This document shows, piece by piece, positions 45,731 to 55,338 of a stretch of 64,000 bases of DNA (within the stretch, counting starts at the first letter, position 1; each line of letters begins with the position of its first letter). The stretch is from JBAOHV01 sp037045265 (lineage in GTDB: Bacteria > Actinomycetota > Acidimicrobiia > Acidimicrobiales > Microtrichaceae). The stretch covers positions 238,800 to 302,799 of the forward strand of contig JBAOHV010000025.1 of NCBI GenBank assembly GCA_037045265.1. Reading direction: 5' to 3'. The notes beneath the pieces were generated by a model that had not been told where the DNA came from, made no database searches, and saw only the letters and a program-made list of their open reading frames with translations. Made by a program: the position numbers and the translations under genes.

Positions 45731-46799
45731 GGGTGCCCTCCACCTCGATGTGGCGGGCAGCTTCGATGGCCGTCCTCGCTTGCGGTAGGTCGGCTTCGGC
45801 AGCGGCGACCGCCTTCGTGAGCGTGGCTGCCCACTCCTTGCCGAAGGATGCGAGAAGGTCCTGGGTCGGCAGGTTGAGCGAGACCTGTTCCGCCATCTTG
45901 GCGAGTGCCGCTTCCAGCCCGGGTAGCGGCGGTATCTCGATGGATGCGGCGAATGCCTCAAGGGCGGGAGCCAGCGACTGCTGCACCGATCGGGCAACGG
46001 ACTCGCTGAACTCCCGGAGCGCCTCCTGGGTCGCCGGGCCGATCACTGGGTTGGACAGTTCGACGTGTCGAGAGGCGAGACAGGTTGTCGGCGGCGACCA
46101 GCGCGCTCAGCGTGTCCGATGTCGAGATCTCCTCGACGAGGGAGGCGGTGTCGAGACCAGCTAGTGCGGTGAGGTGACGGAGCAGAGCGTCGCCGTCGCC
46201 CTTGCGCAGGTGGTTGCGCGCAGCGAGCGGAGCGAGCAGTTCTGCCAGCCGTTCGGTGTCGAGCCGCCGACTCTGTGCTGCGTCGCGCAGCACGTCGGCA
46301 ACCAGGCTCAGGTCGGTCCGATCCTCGACCAGGTCGGCGATGGTCCGTTCGATCGTGGTCACCGGGAGACCGTGGGCGATCGTGACGTCGGTGGGTTCGA
46401 GCTCGCGTCGGCGGTAGGTGACCCCGCGCCGTCTGGGTCTGGCGACGAACAGGCAGCGCTGAATTCGTGCCGATCGGCAGGCAGGTCACCGACACCGTGC
46501 AGCGAGGCTGCCGACGCACCCATCACGACCACACCGCCCGAAAGGTCTCGGAGGCGTTGTTCGGCGGTGTGCGATGGGTCAGCGGCCAGCCAGGTAGCCC
46601 GCAGGCTCTCGAACTCCTCGGAGGGAGCCCCGGCATTGCGGTAGACCCCGTGTGCCAGCCGCTCGAGGTGGCCGGACTGGCAGAGTCGGGAGAGGTCGAG
46701 CCGTGGAACTCCGTGCGCGGCCGCCTGCGCCGTCGTCACCATCCCCCACTGGGATGCCGACAGCTCCTCGAGCAGACGCGTCGCTTCCAGCGCCTTCAT
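45723..46799 (-). pseudogene. abiEi: AbiEi-type antitoxin/transcriptional regulator (two frameshifts)
   Basis: Antitoxin and autorepressor of the AbiE pair. The N-terminal winged helix is WGMVTTAQAAAHGVPRLDLSRLCQSG with LERLAHGVYRNAG, the classic AbiEi_4 pattern. After a frame change at about 46440 it continues TTIERTIADLVEDRTDLSLVADVL, and after another at about 46070 runs to the end (EALREFSESVARSVQQ... IEVEGTRG). The total of about 357 residues is longer than the roughly 200 of typical AbiEi because of an added C-terminal helical domain. Confidence 0.72.
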
Positions 46800-46800
46800 G

Positions 46801-46835
46801 CTTGGAGTGTATCGTTCTGTAAGCTACATTCCAAG
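46801..46835. promoter_or_regulatory. Semi-palindromic operator of the AbiE operon
   Basis: A 35-bp imperfect dyad with arms CTTGGAGTGTA and TACATTCCAAG, touching the abiEi start at 46799. AbiEi proteins bind such inverted repeats in their own promoter. Confidence 0.6.
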
Positions 46836-46936
46836 CTCAATGTGGAGAACCGACGGCCCCGGAGTCAGCGCGAGAGGTCCCCGGTCGAGCCCGGTGCTCC
46901 GCTCCGGAGACGTGCCTGACCGCATCCCGATCGCTG

Positions 46937-47363
46937 CGCTCGGACCTCGCGATCGACGCGTTGGAGATGGCGGTCCACAACCGTCGCCGCGCTGGCGCGG
47001 ACTTGTAGCAGCTCACCCATCACAGCGACCGCGGAGTCCAAGGCGAACTCAATCGGTCGTCGCAACACCTCACGGTGATGGAGGTGGCTGATGGTGCGAC
47101 GACAGCAGTTGGCGGACAGGGCGCTCCGCCCTGCGATGCCCTCGCCGAAACGACGAACGGGCTTTACAAGGCCGAGTGCGTCTACGGGCCCGACACCACC
47201 GGCTGGGACGATGTCGACGAGTTCGAGCCCGCCACCTTGTCCTGGTGCACTGGTTCAACCACGACCGCCTCACATCCACTGCGGCGACGTCCCACCAGCG
47301 GAACTCGAAGCAGCGTTCTACGCTGCCCAACAGGCCGACCCTATCGGGGTTGGAATCCAATAG
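46937..47363 (+). mobile_element. IS3-family transposase remnant (orfB 3' part)
   Basis: Decayed integrase-core transposase. Read on the plus strand it shows SDLAIDALEMAVHNRRRAGADL, then an in-frame TAG, then QLTHHSDRGVQ (second catalytic Asp), then across frame changes ALAETTNGLYKAECVYG (catalytic Glu), FEPATLSW, and the C-terminus PPAELEAAFYAAQQADPIG. Only the last about 140 residues of an IS3-type OrfB remain; no inverted repeats or orfA are seen. It marks past insertion inside this island. Confidence 0.78.
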
Positions 47364-47427
47364 ACCGAGCCTCCATCAAACTCAGGGCGGTTCATGGGTG
47401 CGAGATGGGTGGAGAGGAGCCCTAAAG

Positions 47428-48255
47428 ATGGCGCAGCGCACCGAGGTCCGTGAGGGCGATGGCCGGCTGGTCGTGACACTCGATGACGAGTGTGGGCTCG
47501 ACATGTCGGTGGAGGACCTCGGTTGGCGTTCGCTGCCCGAACTGGATGTGATCGGAACTGGTGCCGACATCGTGCTCGCTACGTCGAGTGCGCACGAGTG
47601 GCGGGTCGTGGCCGACTCGCTGCGTCCTGATGCCGCGGCGTACCCGTTGCTGGAGGCGGGGTTGAACACGCCCACAGGTGACGTCTACGACCCGGAGTGC
47701 GTGGAGCTGGACCAAGACAGAGCTGTCGGTGACGCTCAACGGTGCACCCTGGCGATGGTTCCCGTTGAGTGACAGCGATCAGTTCTGGTTCACACTGGTG
47801 CCGGATCTGGATCTGGAGCCGGTCGTGTCGCTGGGCGCATGGATGTCCGAGTCGATGACCGGGATGGTGTGGGAGACCGGCCTGTACCGCAGCGGGCCTG
47901 TGCTCTACGGCTACGAGGGCGACGACATCAGCGGCGGCAGCACGTGGGTGTACTACGGCGAGCAGGACCTCGACGGGCGGGCCCGAGCCATGCTCGCCAG
48001 CGCGGCGGCGCCCTATGACCTGGCCTGCCCACTGGCTGAGAGCGGGAGCGAACTGCACGGCTGTGTCCACTCCGGCTGGGAGGTCACCGTGGAGCTCTCC
48101 GACGTGCTCAGCGACGAGACAGTCGCTGCGTTTCTCAACGCCCCTGGCAGCCCTGCGACCAACGCGCACCCGAACTCGTTGAGGAACAAGCGGGCAAGCG
48201 CTGGCAGTACACCGACGGCCGCTGGACGGCGGTGTCCACCATCACAGAGGAGTAG
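47428..48255 (+). pseudogene. Hypothetical protein (frameshifted)
   Basis: ATG 47428 follows GGAGAGGAG. The protein begins MAQRTEVREGDGRLVVTLDDE and is acidic and Trp-rich. It changes frame at about 47715 to TELSVTLNGAPWRWFPLSD..., continues LGAWMSESMTGMVWETGLYRSG and WVYYGEQDLDGRARAM, and with a further shift near 48165 ends RWQYTDGRWTAVSTITEE at 48255. The C-terminal WQYTDGRW element resembles short tail motifs of secreted or DUF2510-like modules. No family recognised; about 275 residues when joined. Confidence 0.5.
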
Positions 48256-48315
48256 CCCGACCGCTGCTGACCGTTGCCCTCTTCGCTGGAAACCGAGCTC
48301 AGCCAGGCGCTGCGG

Positions 48316-48620
48316 TCAGCTTCCCTCGAGGAGTTCCCGGCACCGTTCCCGGAGCACCGACAGGGGCTCCTTGCCGCTGGCAGTCTCGACCGCCCAGAAG
48401 TCCCAGCCGTTCGCGGCTCCTCCCTTCACCGCGCCGGCGGCGGTCGAAGGGCTCGTGTAGGGGATGCCCGCGTACTCGATCTCGGCGTCGTCGGTGACCG
48501 TTGCGGACGCCGGCCACGACCCGTTGGTCGAGGTGAGCTTCGCCCCCGGGGTTAGCGCGCCGGCTCGAGCAGCTGCGGCAGCTTGATCCCGTAGTACTGC
48601 TTGGTGTGCCCAGCGCTCTT
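48316..48620 (-). pseudogene. RAMA-domain protein fragment
   Basis: The C-terminal end of a protein with a RAMA-type domain (restriction enzyme/adenine methylase associated), seen as GAKLTSTNGSWPAS, AEIEYAGIPYTSPSTAAGA and GAANGWDFWAVE, then a final PLSVLRERCRELLEG. Just before it, in another frame, is QYYGIKLPQLLEPA, the usual linker. Everything upstream on this strand is lost. RAMA domains accompany modification-dependent defence proteins, so a defence gene once stood here. Confidence 0.6.
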
Positions 48621-48784
48621 CGGTGTCGGATCATCGTCGTCGGTTCGAGGGTCGTGCCCGACCATGCGCAGGGCTCGCCGGACCGGCAGGACGACTCGAC
48701 GGTCCCGTCGACCCCGTCGCCGTCAAGCGGCGCGTCGTCGCGTGCCGCGCCTAGTTGCGTGTTCGGGTCGTCGTCGGACCGTGG

Positions 48785-48844
48785 CTGTGGGGCGCCCGAA
48801 GGCGCTCCCACAGTCCCAGCTGGCTCTCGCGGGGTTTTCCCCGC
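48785..48844. terminator. Two adjacent hairpins
   Basis: CTGTGGGGCGCC-CGAA-GGCGCTCCCACAG (48785-48813) and GCGGGG-TTTT-CCCCGC (48829-48844). They lie immediately left of att copy 3 and could be terminators at the end of the preceding island. The stretch from about 48620 to 49160 otherwise has no convincing gene. Confidence 0.5.
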
Positions 48845-48850
48845 CTGATG

Positions 48851-48892
48851 GAGCCCGGGAGGAGAATCGAACTCCTGACCTGCTGTTTACAA
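48851..48892 (-). repeat. tRNA-Thr-derived attachment site, copy 3
   Basis: Same 42-base tRNA 3'-half segment as copy 2 with one difference (GCCCGGG for GCCCGAG in the acceptor). Its right flank is a family B left end; its left flank has neither family's repeats, so the preceding element has lost its right terminus. Confidence 0.82.
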
Positions 48893-48998
48893 GGCGTCCT
48901 TGGACCGTCCACACCGTGAGGCTGCGTCGACTTTAGCCCGCAAACTCAAGGGTCTCGTGTCCACGCCGTGCCCCTCGATCCACCCGATTCGCCCCCGC

Positions 48999-49020
48999 GG
49001 GTTAGCAGGGGATTAGCAAG
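48999..49020. repeat. Family B left-end repeats (GGGTTAGCA, GGATTAGCA)
   Basis: Doublet about 107 bases right of att copy 3, in the same relative position as the doublet beside copy 2. Confidence 0.6.
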
Positions 49021-49166
49021 GCGAGCCACCGCCGTGGACCACAGAGGACAGGCCAGGGTTCGGCACGCCGCTTCCGACCCATCTTCCACCCCGAAGGTCA
49101 AACTACACGGCTGTCGTACTAGTCAGCTACTAAGTGATGTCGGAATAGTAGTTACCGGAGGTGGCT

Positions 49167-49197
49167 CTCCTACTAGTCTGACATCAGCTAGTAGGAG
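49167..49197. promoter_or_regulatory. Palindromic operator over the fic ribosome-binding site
   Basis: A 31-bp near-perfect dyad with outer arms CTCCTACTAG and CTAGTAGGAG and an inner CTGA-CA-TCAG. It ends six bases before the ATG at 49204 and includes the AGGAG ribosome-binding site. Further ACTAGT/CTACTA elements lie at 49120-49155, so at least two binding sites are likely. Confidence 0.72.
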
Positions 49198-49203
49198 ATT
49201 GAC

Positions 49204-50544
49204 ATGAAGCTGCCTGCGACTCCGCCGGACCTGAGCGAGATCCTCGTCGAGGCGACGCGAGAGGACCCCTCCTTCCTGATCGGTGCCCGCCCCGTCGACG
49301 ACAAGGGCAGATACCTGCACTGGGATGAGATGCGGCATCGGAAGCCACCCGAAGGGCTCTCGCATCAGCGGTGGTGGCTGTCGACTGCCTTCGCACGCCG
49401 CAGCATGGCGCGGGAGCTTCCGCTGGTCGGGACCGACGGCCGGCCGTTCCGGTTCAGCAACGTCGACGCAGTTCAGAAGCTTGTTCACCTGATCGACCAG
49501 CAGGCTGGCGGGCAGATTCTCGCGGACGAAGTCGTGACGAACCTTCGCTCCAGCAATCGCTATCTGGTCAGTTCTCTCATCGAGGAGGCGATCACCTCCA
49601 GCCAACTCGAAGGCGCCAGCACCACGAGGCGCGTCGCGAAGGAGCTGCTGCAAACGGGACGGGCGCCACGCGGACGAAGCGAGCAGATGATCGTCAACAA
49701 CTTCAGAGCGATGCAGGTCGCCCAGGAGATCGCCGATCGACCGCTAGACGTTGAGACCGTCCTGAGCCTTCACGAGACGGTGACGGCCGACGCTCTGGAC
49801 GATCCTGCGGACGCGGGGCGCATCCAAGGCACCGAGGAGGAACGCATCGCGCTGTTCTGGCCGCAGGACAACACGCTGCTGCACCGCCCCCCACCGGCGG
49901 ATCAGCTGCCGGACCGTCTACAAGGGATGTGTGCGTTCGCCAATGGCCAAGAGATCGACGGCTTCATCCATCCGGTTGTGCGGGCGATCATCGTTCACTT
50001 CTGGCTCGCGTACGACCACCCGTTCGTGGACGGAAACGGCCGCACGGCCAGGGCGCTGTTCTACCGTTCGATGTTGCACGAGGGCTACTGGCTGACCCAG
50101 TACCTGTCTATCTCCAGCATCCTCAAGAAGGCACCCGCCAAGTACGCGAAGTCGTACCTCTACTCCGAGACCGACGACAACGACATCACCTACTTCGTGA
50201 TCTACCAGCTCCAGGTGATCAAGCGGGCCATCGACAGCCTGCACGACTACCTGCGACGGAAGATCGAAGAGACCCGCGACATCGAGGTCCTGATCAGCGG
50301 CTCGCCGCACCTCAACCATCGCCAGATCACCATCGTCGGCGCAGCGCTGCGCGACCCGGGCGAGCCTTTCACGATCACCGCACAGCAGCGACGTCACGGG
50401 GTCACCTACCAGTCCGCCCGAACCGATCTCCTCGGTCTCGAGAGTCTTGGGCTGTTCAACAAGCAGCGAATCGGGAAGAAGTTCGTCTTCCGGGCGACGC
50501 CGGACCTACTTGATCGACTGCGCGCGATGGGCAGCGGTTCCTGA
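49204..50544 (+). CDS. Fic-family AMPylase with inhibitory motif
   Basis: A 446-residue Fic protein that would transfer AMP to target side chains. The active site HPFVDGNGRTAR begins at His272. The N-terminal inhibitory-helix motif is S132SQLEG137, making it a class II Fic protein with a built-in antitoxin helix. A C-terminal winged-helix-like domain (GVTYQSARTDLLGLESLGLF) probably binds DNA, so it may act on its own operator just upstream. Intact and alone with the integrase in this island. Confidence 0.88.
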   Translation: MKLPATPPDLSEILVEATREDPSFLIGARPVDDKGRYLHWDEMRHRKPPEGLSHQRWWLSTAFARRSMARELPLVGTDGRPFRFSNVDAVQKLVHLIDQQAGGQILADEVVTNLRSSNRYLVSSLIEEAITSSQLEGASTTRRVAKELLQTGRAPRGRSEQMIVNNFRAMQVAQEIADRPLDVETVLSLHETVTADALDDPADAGRIQGTEEERIALFWPQDNTLLHRPPPADQLPDRLQGMCAFANGQEIDGFIHPVVRAIIVHFWLAYDHPFVDGNGRTARALFYRSMLHEGYWLTQYLSISSILKKAPAKYAKSYLYSETDDNDITYFVIYQLQVIKRAIDSLHDYLRRKIEETRDIEVLISGSPHLNHRQITIVGAALRDPGEPFTITAQQRRHGVTYQSARTDLLGLESLGLFNKQRIGKKFVFRATPDLLDRLRAMGSGS

Positions 50545-50629
50545 GGTTGGTGGTGCGAAGGCCCTGCAGTTAGCGAGCCACTGGCGAGTCAACCGATCAT
50601 CGCCGAGGAGCGACGCCGACAACCCGGTC

Positions 50630-51851
50630 CTACGCGGTGAAGCTGGGACGGCTGGTCTCGGGGAGGGTCCACCTGTGAGGTGTCGGTGTCTGCCGGAGCC
50701 CGAACACCACAGCACCGATCTCCTCGGCTGCCTCCGCCTGCATGCCGTCGAGCACGTGGCTGTACAGGTCGAGGGTGATGCCCGACGGTCGCATGGCCGA
50801 GCCGTTCGGACACCACCTTCGGGTGGATGCCCGCCTTCAGCGCAAGCGTTGCGGAGGTGTGGCGCAGGTCGTGCAGCCGGATCCGCGGGACGTCGAGGTC
50901 GCGGATGATCGCCTGGAAGGTCGCGGTGATCGTGTCGGGGTGCAGCGGCGCGCCATCCACTCCGCAGAACACGTAGCCTGAGTCGAGCCACGCTGGGCCG
51001 ATGCGCAGTCGCTCGGCCGACTGAGCGGCGCGATGCGCACGCAGCACCTCGACCGAGGTCGCATCGAGCGCGACGTTCCGCCGCCCGCGCCGCGTCTTCG
51101 GCTGGTGCACGCTGACGGCTCGCCCTCGGCCCGCCGACACGCGGTTGCGGACCACCGCCATCGTGGCCCGCTCCAGATCGACGTCCTCCCAGCGGAGCGC
51201 AGCCATCTCGCCCCTGCGCAGTCCGGTGGTGAGGAACAGCACCCACATCGCGTAGAGCTCGTGATCAGCGACGGCGTCGAGGAAGGCGCGCGTCTGCACG
51301 TCGGACCAGATGGTCATCTCGGCCTCGACCACGCGTGGCGGGTCGACGGCCTCCATCGGGTTGCGGGCGATCAGCCCCCAACGCATCGCATCCTTCAGCG
51401 CCTTCTTCAACGTGCGTCGGCAGCTGGCGACCGACCGCGCCGAGAGTCCGCCGGCGCCGTCGACGCGCCCGGATCGCAGCAGCTCGGTCTGCAGCGAGCG
51501 GAGGTGCATGGGTGACAGCTCGACCAGGCGAACGTCACCGATGCGCGGCACGACCCAGTTGCGGATCATCTGCTCGTAGCCCCGGTAGGTCGTGTCGAGC
51601 ACGTTCGACTCCATCGCCGCGAGCCACTCGGTCAGGAACTCTCCGAACGTCGTCGTGCCGGGGTCGACCCACATGCCGGTGCGCATCCGCTCCAGCGCCT
51701 CGACCAGAGCGTCCTCGGCCTCCTTCTTCGTGCGGTGGCCGCCGACCCACTTCTGCTGCTTCTTCCCCGAGGCGTCGCGCCCCAGGTACAGGACGTAGGT
51801 CCACGTCGAGCCCCGCTTCATCACCGATCCGCGCACGGCGTCTCCGTTCAT
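50630..51851 (-). pseudogene. Tyrosine integrase, family B (single frameshift)
   Basis: Site-specific recombinase of about 407 residues. ATG 51851 begins MNGDAVRGSVMKRGSTWTYVLY (N-terminal AP2-like DNA-binding part), then a SAM-like core-binding domain and catalytic Arg in LTTGLRRGEMAALRW, HDLRHT and LGHATVG. At about 50783 one extra G breaks the frame; without it the chain reads ITLDLYSHVL, giving the nucleophile Tyr, and stops at 50630. It adjoins att copy 4 and differs clearly from the family A integrase. Confidence 0.85.
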
Positions 51852-51911
51852 CACGCCCGTGCGACCTAAGCGCGGCATCGAGCCCGGAGCCACACGGCGG
51901 TCACGGTCGGC

Positions 51912-51933
51912 GGATTAGCAAGGGATGAGCAAG
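51912..51933. repeat. Family B integrase-side repeats (GGATTAGCAAG x2)
   Basis: Doublet GGATTAGCAAG, GGATGAGCAAG between the integrase start and att copy 4. Matches the doublet beside copy 1 in position and flanking sequence. Confidence 0.65.
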
Positions 51934-51978
51934 CGCCAGATTTTGAGCGTCCCGAGGGCCCAAAACCCTTGGAATCTA

Positions 51979-52020
51979 GAGCCCGAGAGGAGAATCGAAC
52001 TCCTGACCTGCTGTTTACAA
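51979..52020 (-). repeat. tRNA-Thr-derived attachment site, copy 4
   Basis: Same 42-base tRNA 3' half as copy 2, sequence identical. Left flank is family B (integrase side), right flank family A left end. The gap 51852-52241 contains only this site and the repeats. Confidence 0.85.
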
Positions 52021-52083
52021 GTCGTGGGTCGAGTGTCCACCCAGGTCCGTCGCGGCCCGCCATGTCCGGGAATCTGCGCTGAC

Positions 52084-52148
52084 GTCTCACGTGATTCAAG
52101 CCCCGATCTCCGTGCTCGTCCAGAGATTCGTGAGACAAACCGTGAGAC
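52084..52148. repeat. Family A left-end repeats (GTCTCAC, GTGAGAC x2)
   Basis: Heptamers at 52084 (inverted), 52130 and 52142, in the same arrangement as at 42665-42729. Confidence 0.6.
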
Positions 52149-52241
52149 GCGGAGGCCCGCAAGGTCGGGGCCACTCAATGTCGGACGACCTCAACCGTGA
52201 GACTGGAACTGGACGTTGCCACTGACGCGATGATGTGACCC

Positions 52242-53212
52242 GTGGAGGACTTCGTCGTCGCCCTCAACCCGGACGGGGATTCGGCGTTGCCGTATCTGGT
52301 GCGGCTGCCGCTGGGCCCTCACGGTGTGGTGCTCAAGGTGCGCGACACCTGGCCGCGCACGGCGAAGGTGTACTGCCACCCGTCGCCGAGTGACTGGGAC
52401 GACTCGGTCGAGGTCGTCGAGCGGGTCGCCGGTGCGCTCGTGTGTCGCGTCGCGGCGCGGCGATCGACCTGGTGCTTGGACCGCGGCCGGGAGAACCGGT
52501 CGCAGTTCGTCTTCACCCGGGCCCGGGGCCGCGAGGTGATCTTCTGGCAGAGCGCTCGCACGGCGAAGCAGGCCAGGCCGGCGGTGAGCACGCCGACCGC
52601 GGCGGGCGTCCGGGCTGAGTGCTCGAGATCCTCGTCGACAGCCACGAGCGCTACCCGTGGAAGTTCAGCGCCCAGCAGGCGACGACCTCGACGACAGGCG
52701 CTGCCGGCAGGCGACTACGCGCGTCGAGCACGACGGCCGGATCGTGGCAGCGGTCGAGCGCAAGAGCCTGGCCGATCTGTCCTCGACGCTGACCGACCGG
52801 CAAGCTGCGCTACCTGCTGGCCGCACTCGCCGAGTTGCCGCGGGCCGCGCTGGTCGTCGAGGACCGCTACTCGGCGGTGTTCAAGTCGAGCTTCGTCGCG
52901 CCGCTGGGGTGTCGGCCGAAGGCCTGGCCGAGTGCACAGGTCCGGTTCCCGTCCGTGCCGATCGTGTTCTGCGAGACCCGCCCGCTGGCACAGGAGTGGA
53001 CCTACCGGTTCTTGGGCGCGGCGCTCGCCCATCACGCGCAGGACGCGCCGGCGGCGGGACGTGTCGCGGAACTGCCCGCCGCTGGGCCATTGGCCCCGGC
53101 AGCTCCGACCGCTGCGGAGATCCGCGCCTGGGCGTTGGCCAACGGTCACGAGATCTCCGCGAAGGGCCGAATCCCGACGTCGGTGCGCGAGGCGTTCAAC
53201 GAAGCGAGATGA
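52242..53212 (+). pseudogene. ERCC4-Lsr2 nuclease paralogue (multiple frameshifts)
   Basis: A broken copy of the gene at 41396-42361, matching along its whole length plus 60 bases of trailing DNA. GTG 52242 starts EDFVVALNPDGDSALPYLV; SQFVFTRARGREVIFWQSARTA follows. Frame changes at about 52440, 52615, 52680-52730 and 52795 interrupt the middle, and the VERKSLADL nuclease motif and the C-terminal Lsr2 domain (TAAEIRAWALANGHEI) survive in other frames. The intact paralogue argues that the full protein is real. Confidence 0.75.
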
Positions 53213-53254
53213 GGGCTGCCCGGCCGTTTCGGTGGGTGGAGAGCAGCGAATGGC

Positions 53255-54489
53255 TCAGCTGAAGGGAAGCTCCGGATGGACGGTCGATTCTTCGATCGGA
53301 ACCGGCCCGTAGACGGCTTCGAAGATCGCTCCCGCTTCGTAGACGCGCCCACGGGTTCGGCCGGTGATCTCGGTCAGGTCACCACGCTCCACGAGCGCGT
53401 CGATCGCTGCCTGCGCGGTCGGTCGGCGTGACGTCGATCATCGCTTCGACCGCGCGCTGCGGTGACGACAGGTGTTGCGAAGAGCTGCTCCGCTAGGCGG
53501 ATGACCGGAGTTCGGCCGGCCCTCGTCGAGCAGCTGGTTGCGGAGCTGGTGCTGTAGCTCGACCAGGCGGACCGTTCGTTCCTCGGAGTCGCGTGCCTGT
53601 TGACGGACACCACGAAGGAAGAAGGCGATCCACGGCATGAGGTCGCCGCATCTGGCTGGTGATCAACAGGTGGTCGTAGTACTCGCTGCGGTGCTGCTCG
53701 AAGAACGCGGAGAGGTACAGCAGCGGCTGGGGCAGCGCGTCGCGCAGCACGAGCATCAGCGGGATCATCAGTCGCCCGATGCGACCGTTGCCGTCGAGGA
53801 ACGGGTGGATCACCTCGAACTGGTAGTGCGCGATCGCCAGTTGTACGAGCAGCGGGAGGTCGGTCTCGTGGAGGAACTTCTCCAGGTCGCTGAGCGCGTC
53901 GCGCATCTCGTCGGGTGGCGGAGGCACGAAGACGGCATCGTCGAGCGTGGCGCCCCCGAGCCACACCGGGGCTCTTGCGTAGCTCGCCCGGTCGCCGGTG
54001 CTGGCCGCGTGCTCCTTGGAGGAGCAGCTCGTGCATCTCGCGGAAGAGTCGGACCGAAATGGGGAAGCCATCCCGCACACGCGTCAAGCCGTGCTCCATC
54101 GCGACGATGTAGTTGGTCACCTCGGTCGCGTCGTCGGCGGCATCAGGTGAGGGAACCTGCCCGGCCTCGAAACGGAGCAGCTGGCCGACGTCGGTCTTCG
54201 TTCCCTCGATCCGCGAGCTCAGCACCGCCTCCAAGCGGAGGTGCGGCCCGATGAGCAGGTGCGGATTGGGGATCAGGCGGCCGACGCCGCCGAGGCGATG
54301 TACCGCCCCGGTTGCCTCGTCCAGCAGCTTGACCACCTCGTCGGACAGCGAGAGCCGTCGAGGGGCAGCGGCGGGGACGAACGCCCAGTAGCCCTCCGGC
54401 GTCTTCCGGACTCGTCCTCGCTCGGTCGAGGTGAACGCGTCCCGGTCGCATGGGTGCTCCTTGTTGAAGGCCGTCTTCTGACCAGCCAC
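53255..54489 (-). pseudogene. Fic-family protein (several frameshifts)
   Basis: Second Fic protein, unrelated in detail to the one at 49204. It begins MAGQKTAFNKEHPCDRDAF, has the inhibitory motif S91SRIEG96, and in a shifted frame the active site HPFLDGNGRIGRLMIPL. The continuation SEYYDHLLITSQM and a C-terminal winged-helix region end at 53255 (ESTVHPELPFS). At least three frame changes lie at about 54000, 53640 and 53510. The family is usually about 380 residues, matching the span. Confidence 0.75.
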
Positions 54490-54491
54490 TC

Positions 54492-54523
54492 TAACTAAAG
54501 AGATGGCGCCTTGGCTTTAGCTA
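54492..54523. promoter_or_regulatory. Inverted repeat upstream of the second fic gene
   Basis: TAACTAAAG and CTTTAGCTA arms separated by 14 bases containing GGCGCC, directly before the start at 54489. Probable autoregulatory operator. Confidence 0.55.
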
Positions 54524-54602
54524 TTCGCGGGCGGGGGAAAGAGGGACTTACTCAGCCTCGCTCGAGGGGTGTTGGCGGAGGTGCTGCGTTCGGCCGGGGG
54601 CT

Positions 54603-54800
54603 TCACGTTTCGGCAAGACGGTCGAGAATCTCTCGGTCTTCAGCGATGACCTCACGGACAACTCGGAGCACGTCGCCGTTGGAGACCGCGGCCTGAGCGA
54701 GCGCGTCGGCAGCGAACTGCTCGACAGTCACGCCCCGTGCCGACGCAGCTGCGTTCAGCCTGACCAGCACGTCAGGAGACACCTCGACCTTCAGGATCAC
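54603..54800 (-). CDS. Ribbon-helix-helix-like antitoxin
   Basis: A 65-residue protein, MILKVEVSPDVLVRLNAAASARGVTVEQFAADALAQ..., matching the strand-helix-helix layout of CopG/ParD-type antitoxins, with an acidic C-terminal helix (REVIAEDREILDRLAET) that would wrap a toxin. No obvious toxin follows directly downstream; the nearest gene on this strand is the second fic gene. Confidence 0.6.
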   Translation of the reverse strand: MILKVEVSPDVLVRLNAAASARGVTVEQFAADALAQAAVSNGDVLRVVREVIAEDREILDRLAET

Positions 54801-54878
54801 CTCGCCAGCGTAGAGATCAGGCTGAGCCGGGAGCAGGGAGGTTTGTCCGGCCTCCCGCCCGTTGGCACAGCGGCTCTC

Positions 54879-55232
54879 TCAACCCAGCCTGATCGCCGAC
54901 GCTCCCATGTAGGTGTCGCCGGTGAGGTCGAGGAGGAGGTCGAGGTACTCCGTGTTCACTTCGTCGATTGCGGTCTCGACCTGAGGGTCCTCGTGACCTT
55001 GCTCGACGTCGAACAGGACGGTGCCGTCGGCGGTCAGGACGCGGCGAACGCGCAGGGTCCGGAGCCAGTCCTCGTTGAACTCGCCGTGCACCTCGACCAC
55101 CGATGCGCCGGGCAGCACGTCGACGAGCGTCTCGATGGCGAGCCGCTCGGTGAGGTCGGCGAGCGTGCGGCCGAGCGCCTGCCACTCCTCAAGTACTCGA
55201 CTGAACTCGGCTCCCAGCTCCGGATCGACCAC
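54879..55232 (-). CDS. Hypothetical protein
   Basis: A 117-residue acidic protein: helical start (LGAEFSRVLEEWQALGRTLADLTERL), then short strands (ASVVEVHGEF, VRRVLTADGTVLFDVEQGHED), ending ATDEVN-like helix and GDTYMGASAIRLG. No family recognised. Its first residues and the divergent helicase gene share a 106-base promoter region, so it may be linked to that system. Confidence 0.55.
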   Translation of the reverse strand: MVDPELGAEFSRVLEEWQALGRTLADLTERLAIETLVDVLPGASVVEVHGEFNEDWLRTLRVRRVLTADGTVLFDVEQGHEDPQVETAIDEVNTEYLDLLLDLTGDTYMGASAIRLG

Positions 55233-55338
55233 GTCTGCTCCTCCGCTCCGATGCGCCGTCGACGGTACGGCACCGGGCTGTGACGCTCAGCCCCGACATC
55301 GCGTCCAGGCGCCACCCGATGCCCGTAGCGTGGAGCGA

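Noticed and set aside
46937..47363. A complete insertion sequence
   Set aside because: No terminal repeats, no orfA, an internal stop and frame changes; only the 3' part of orfB remains.
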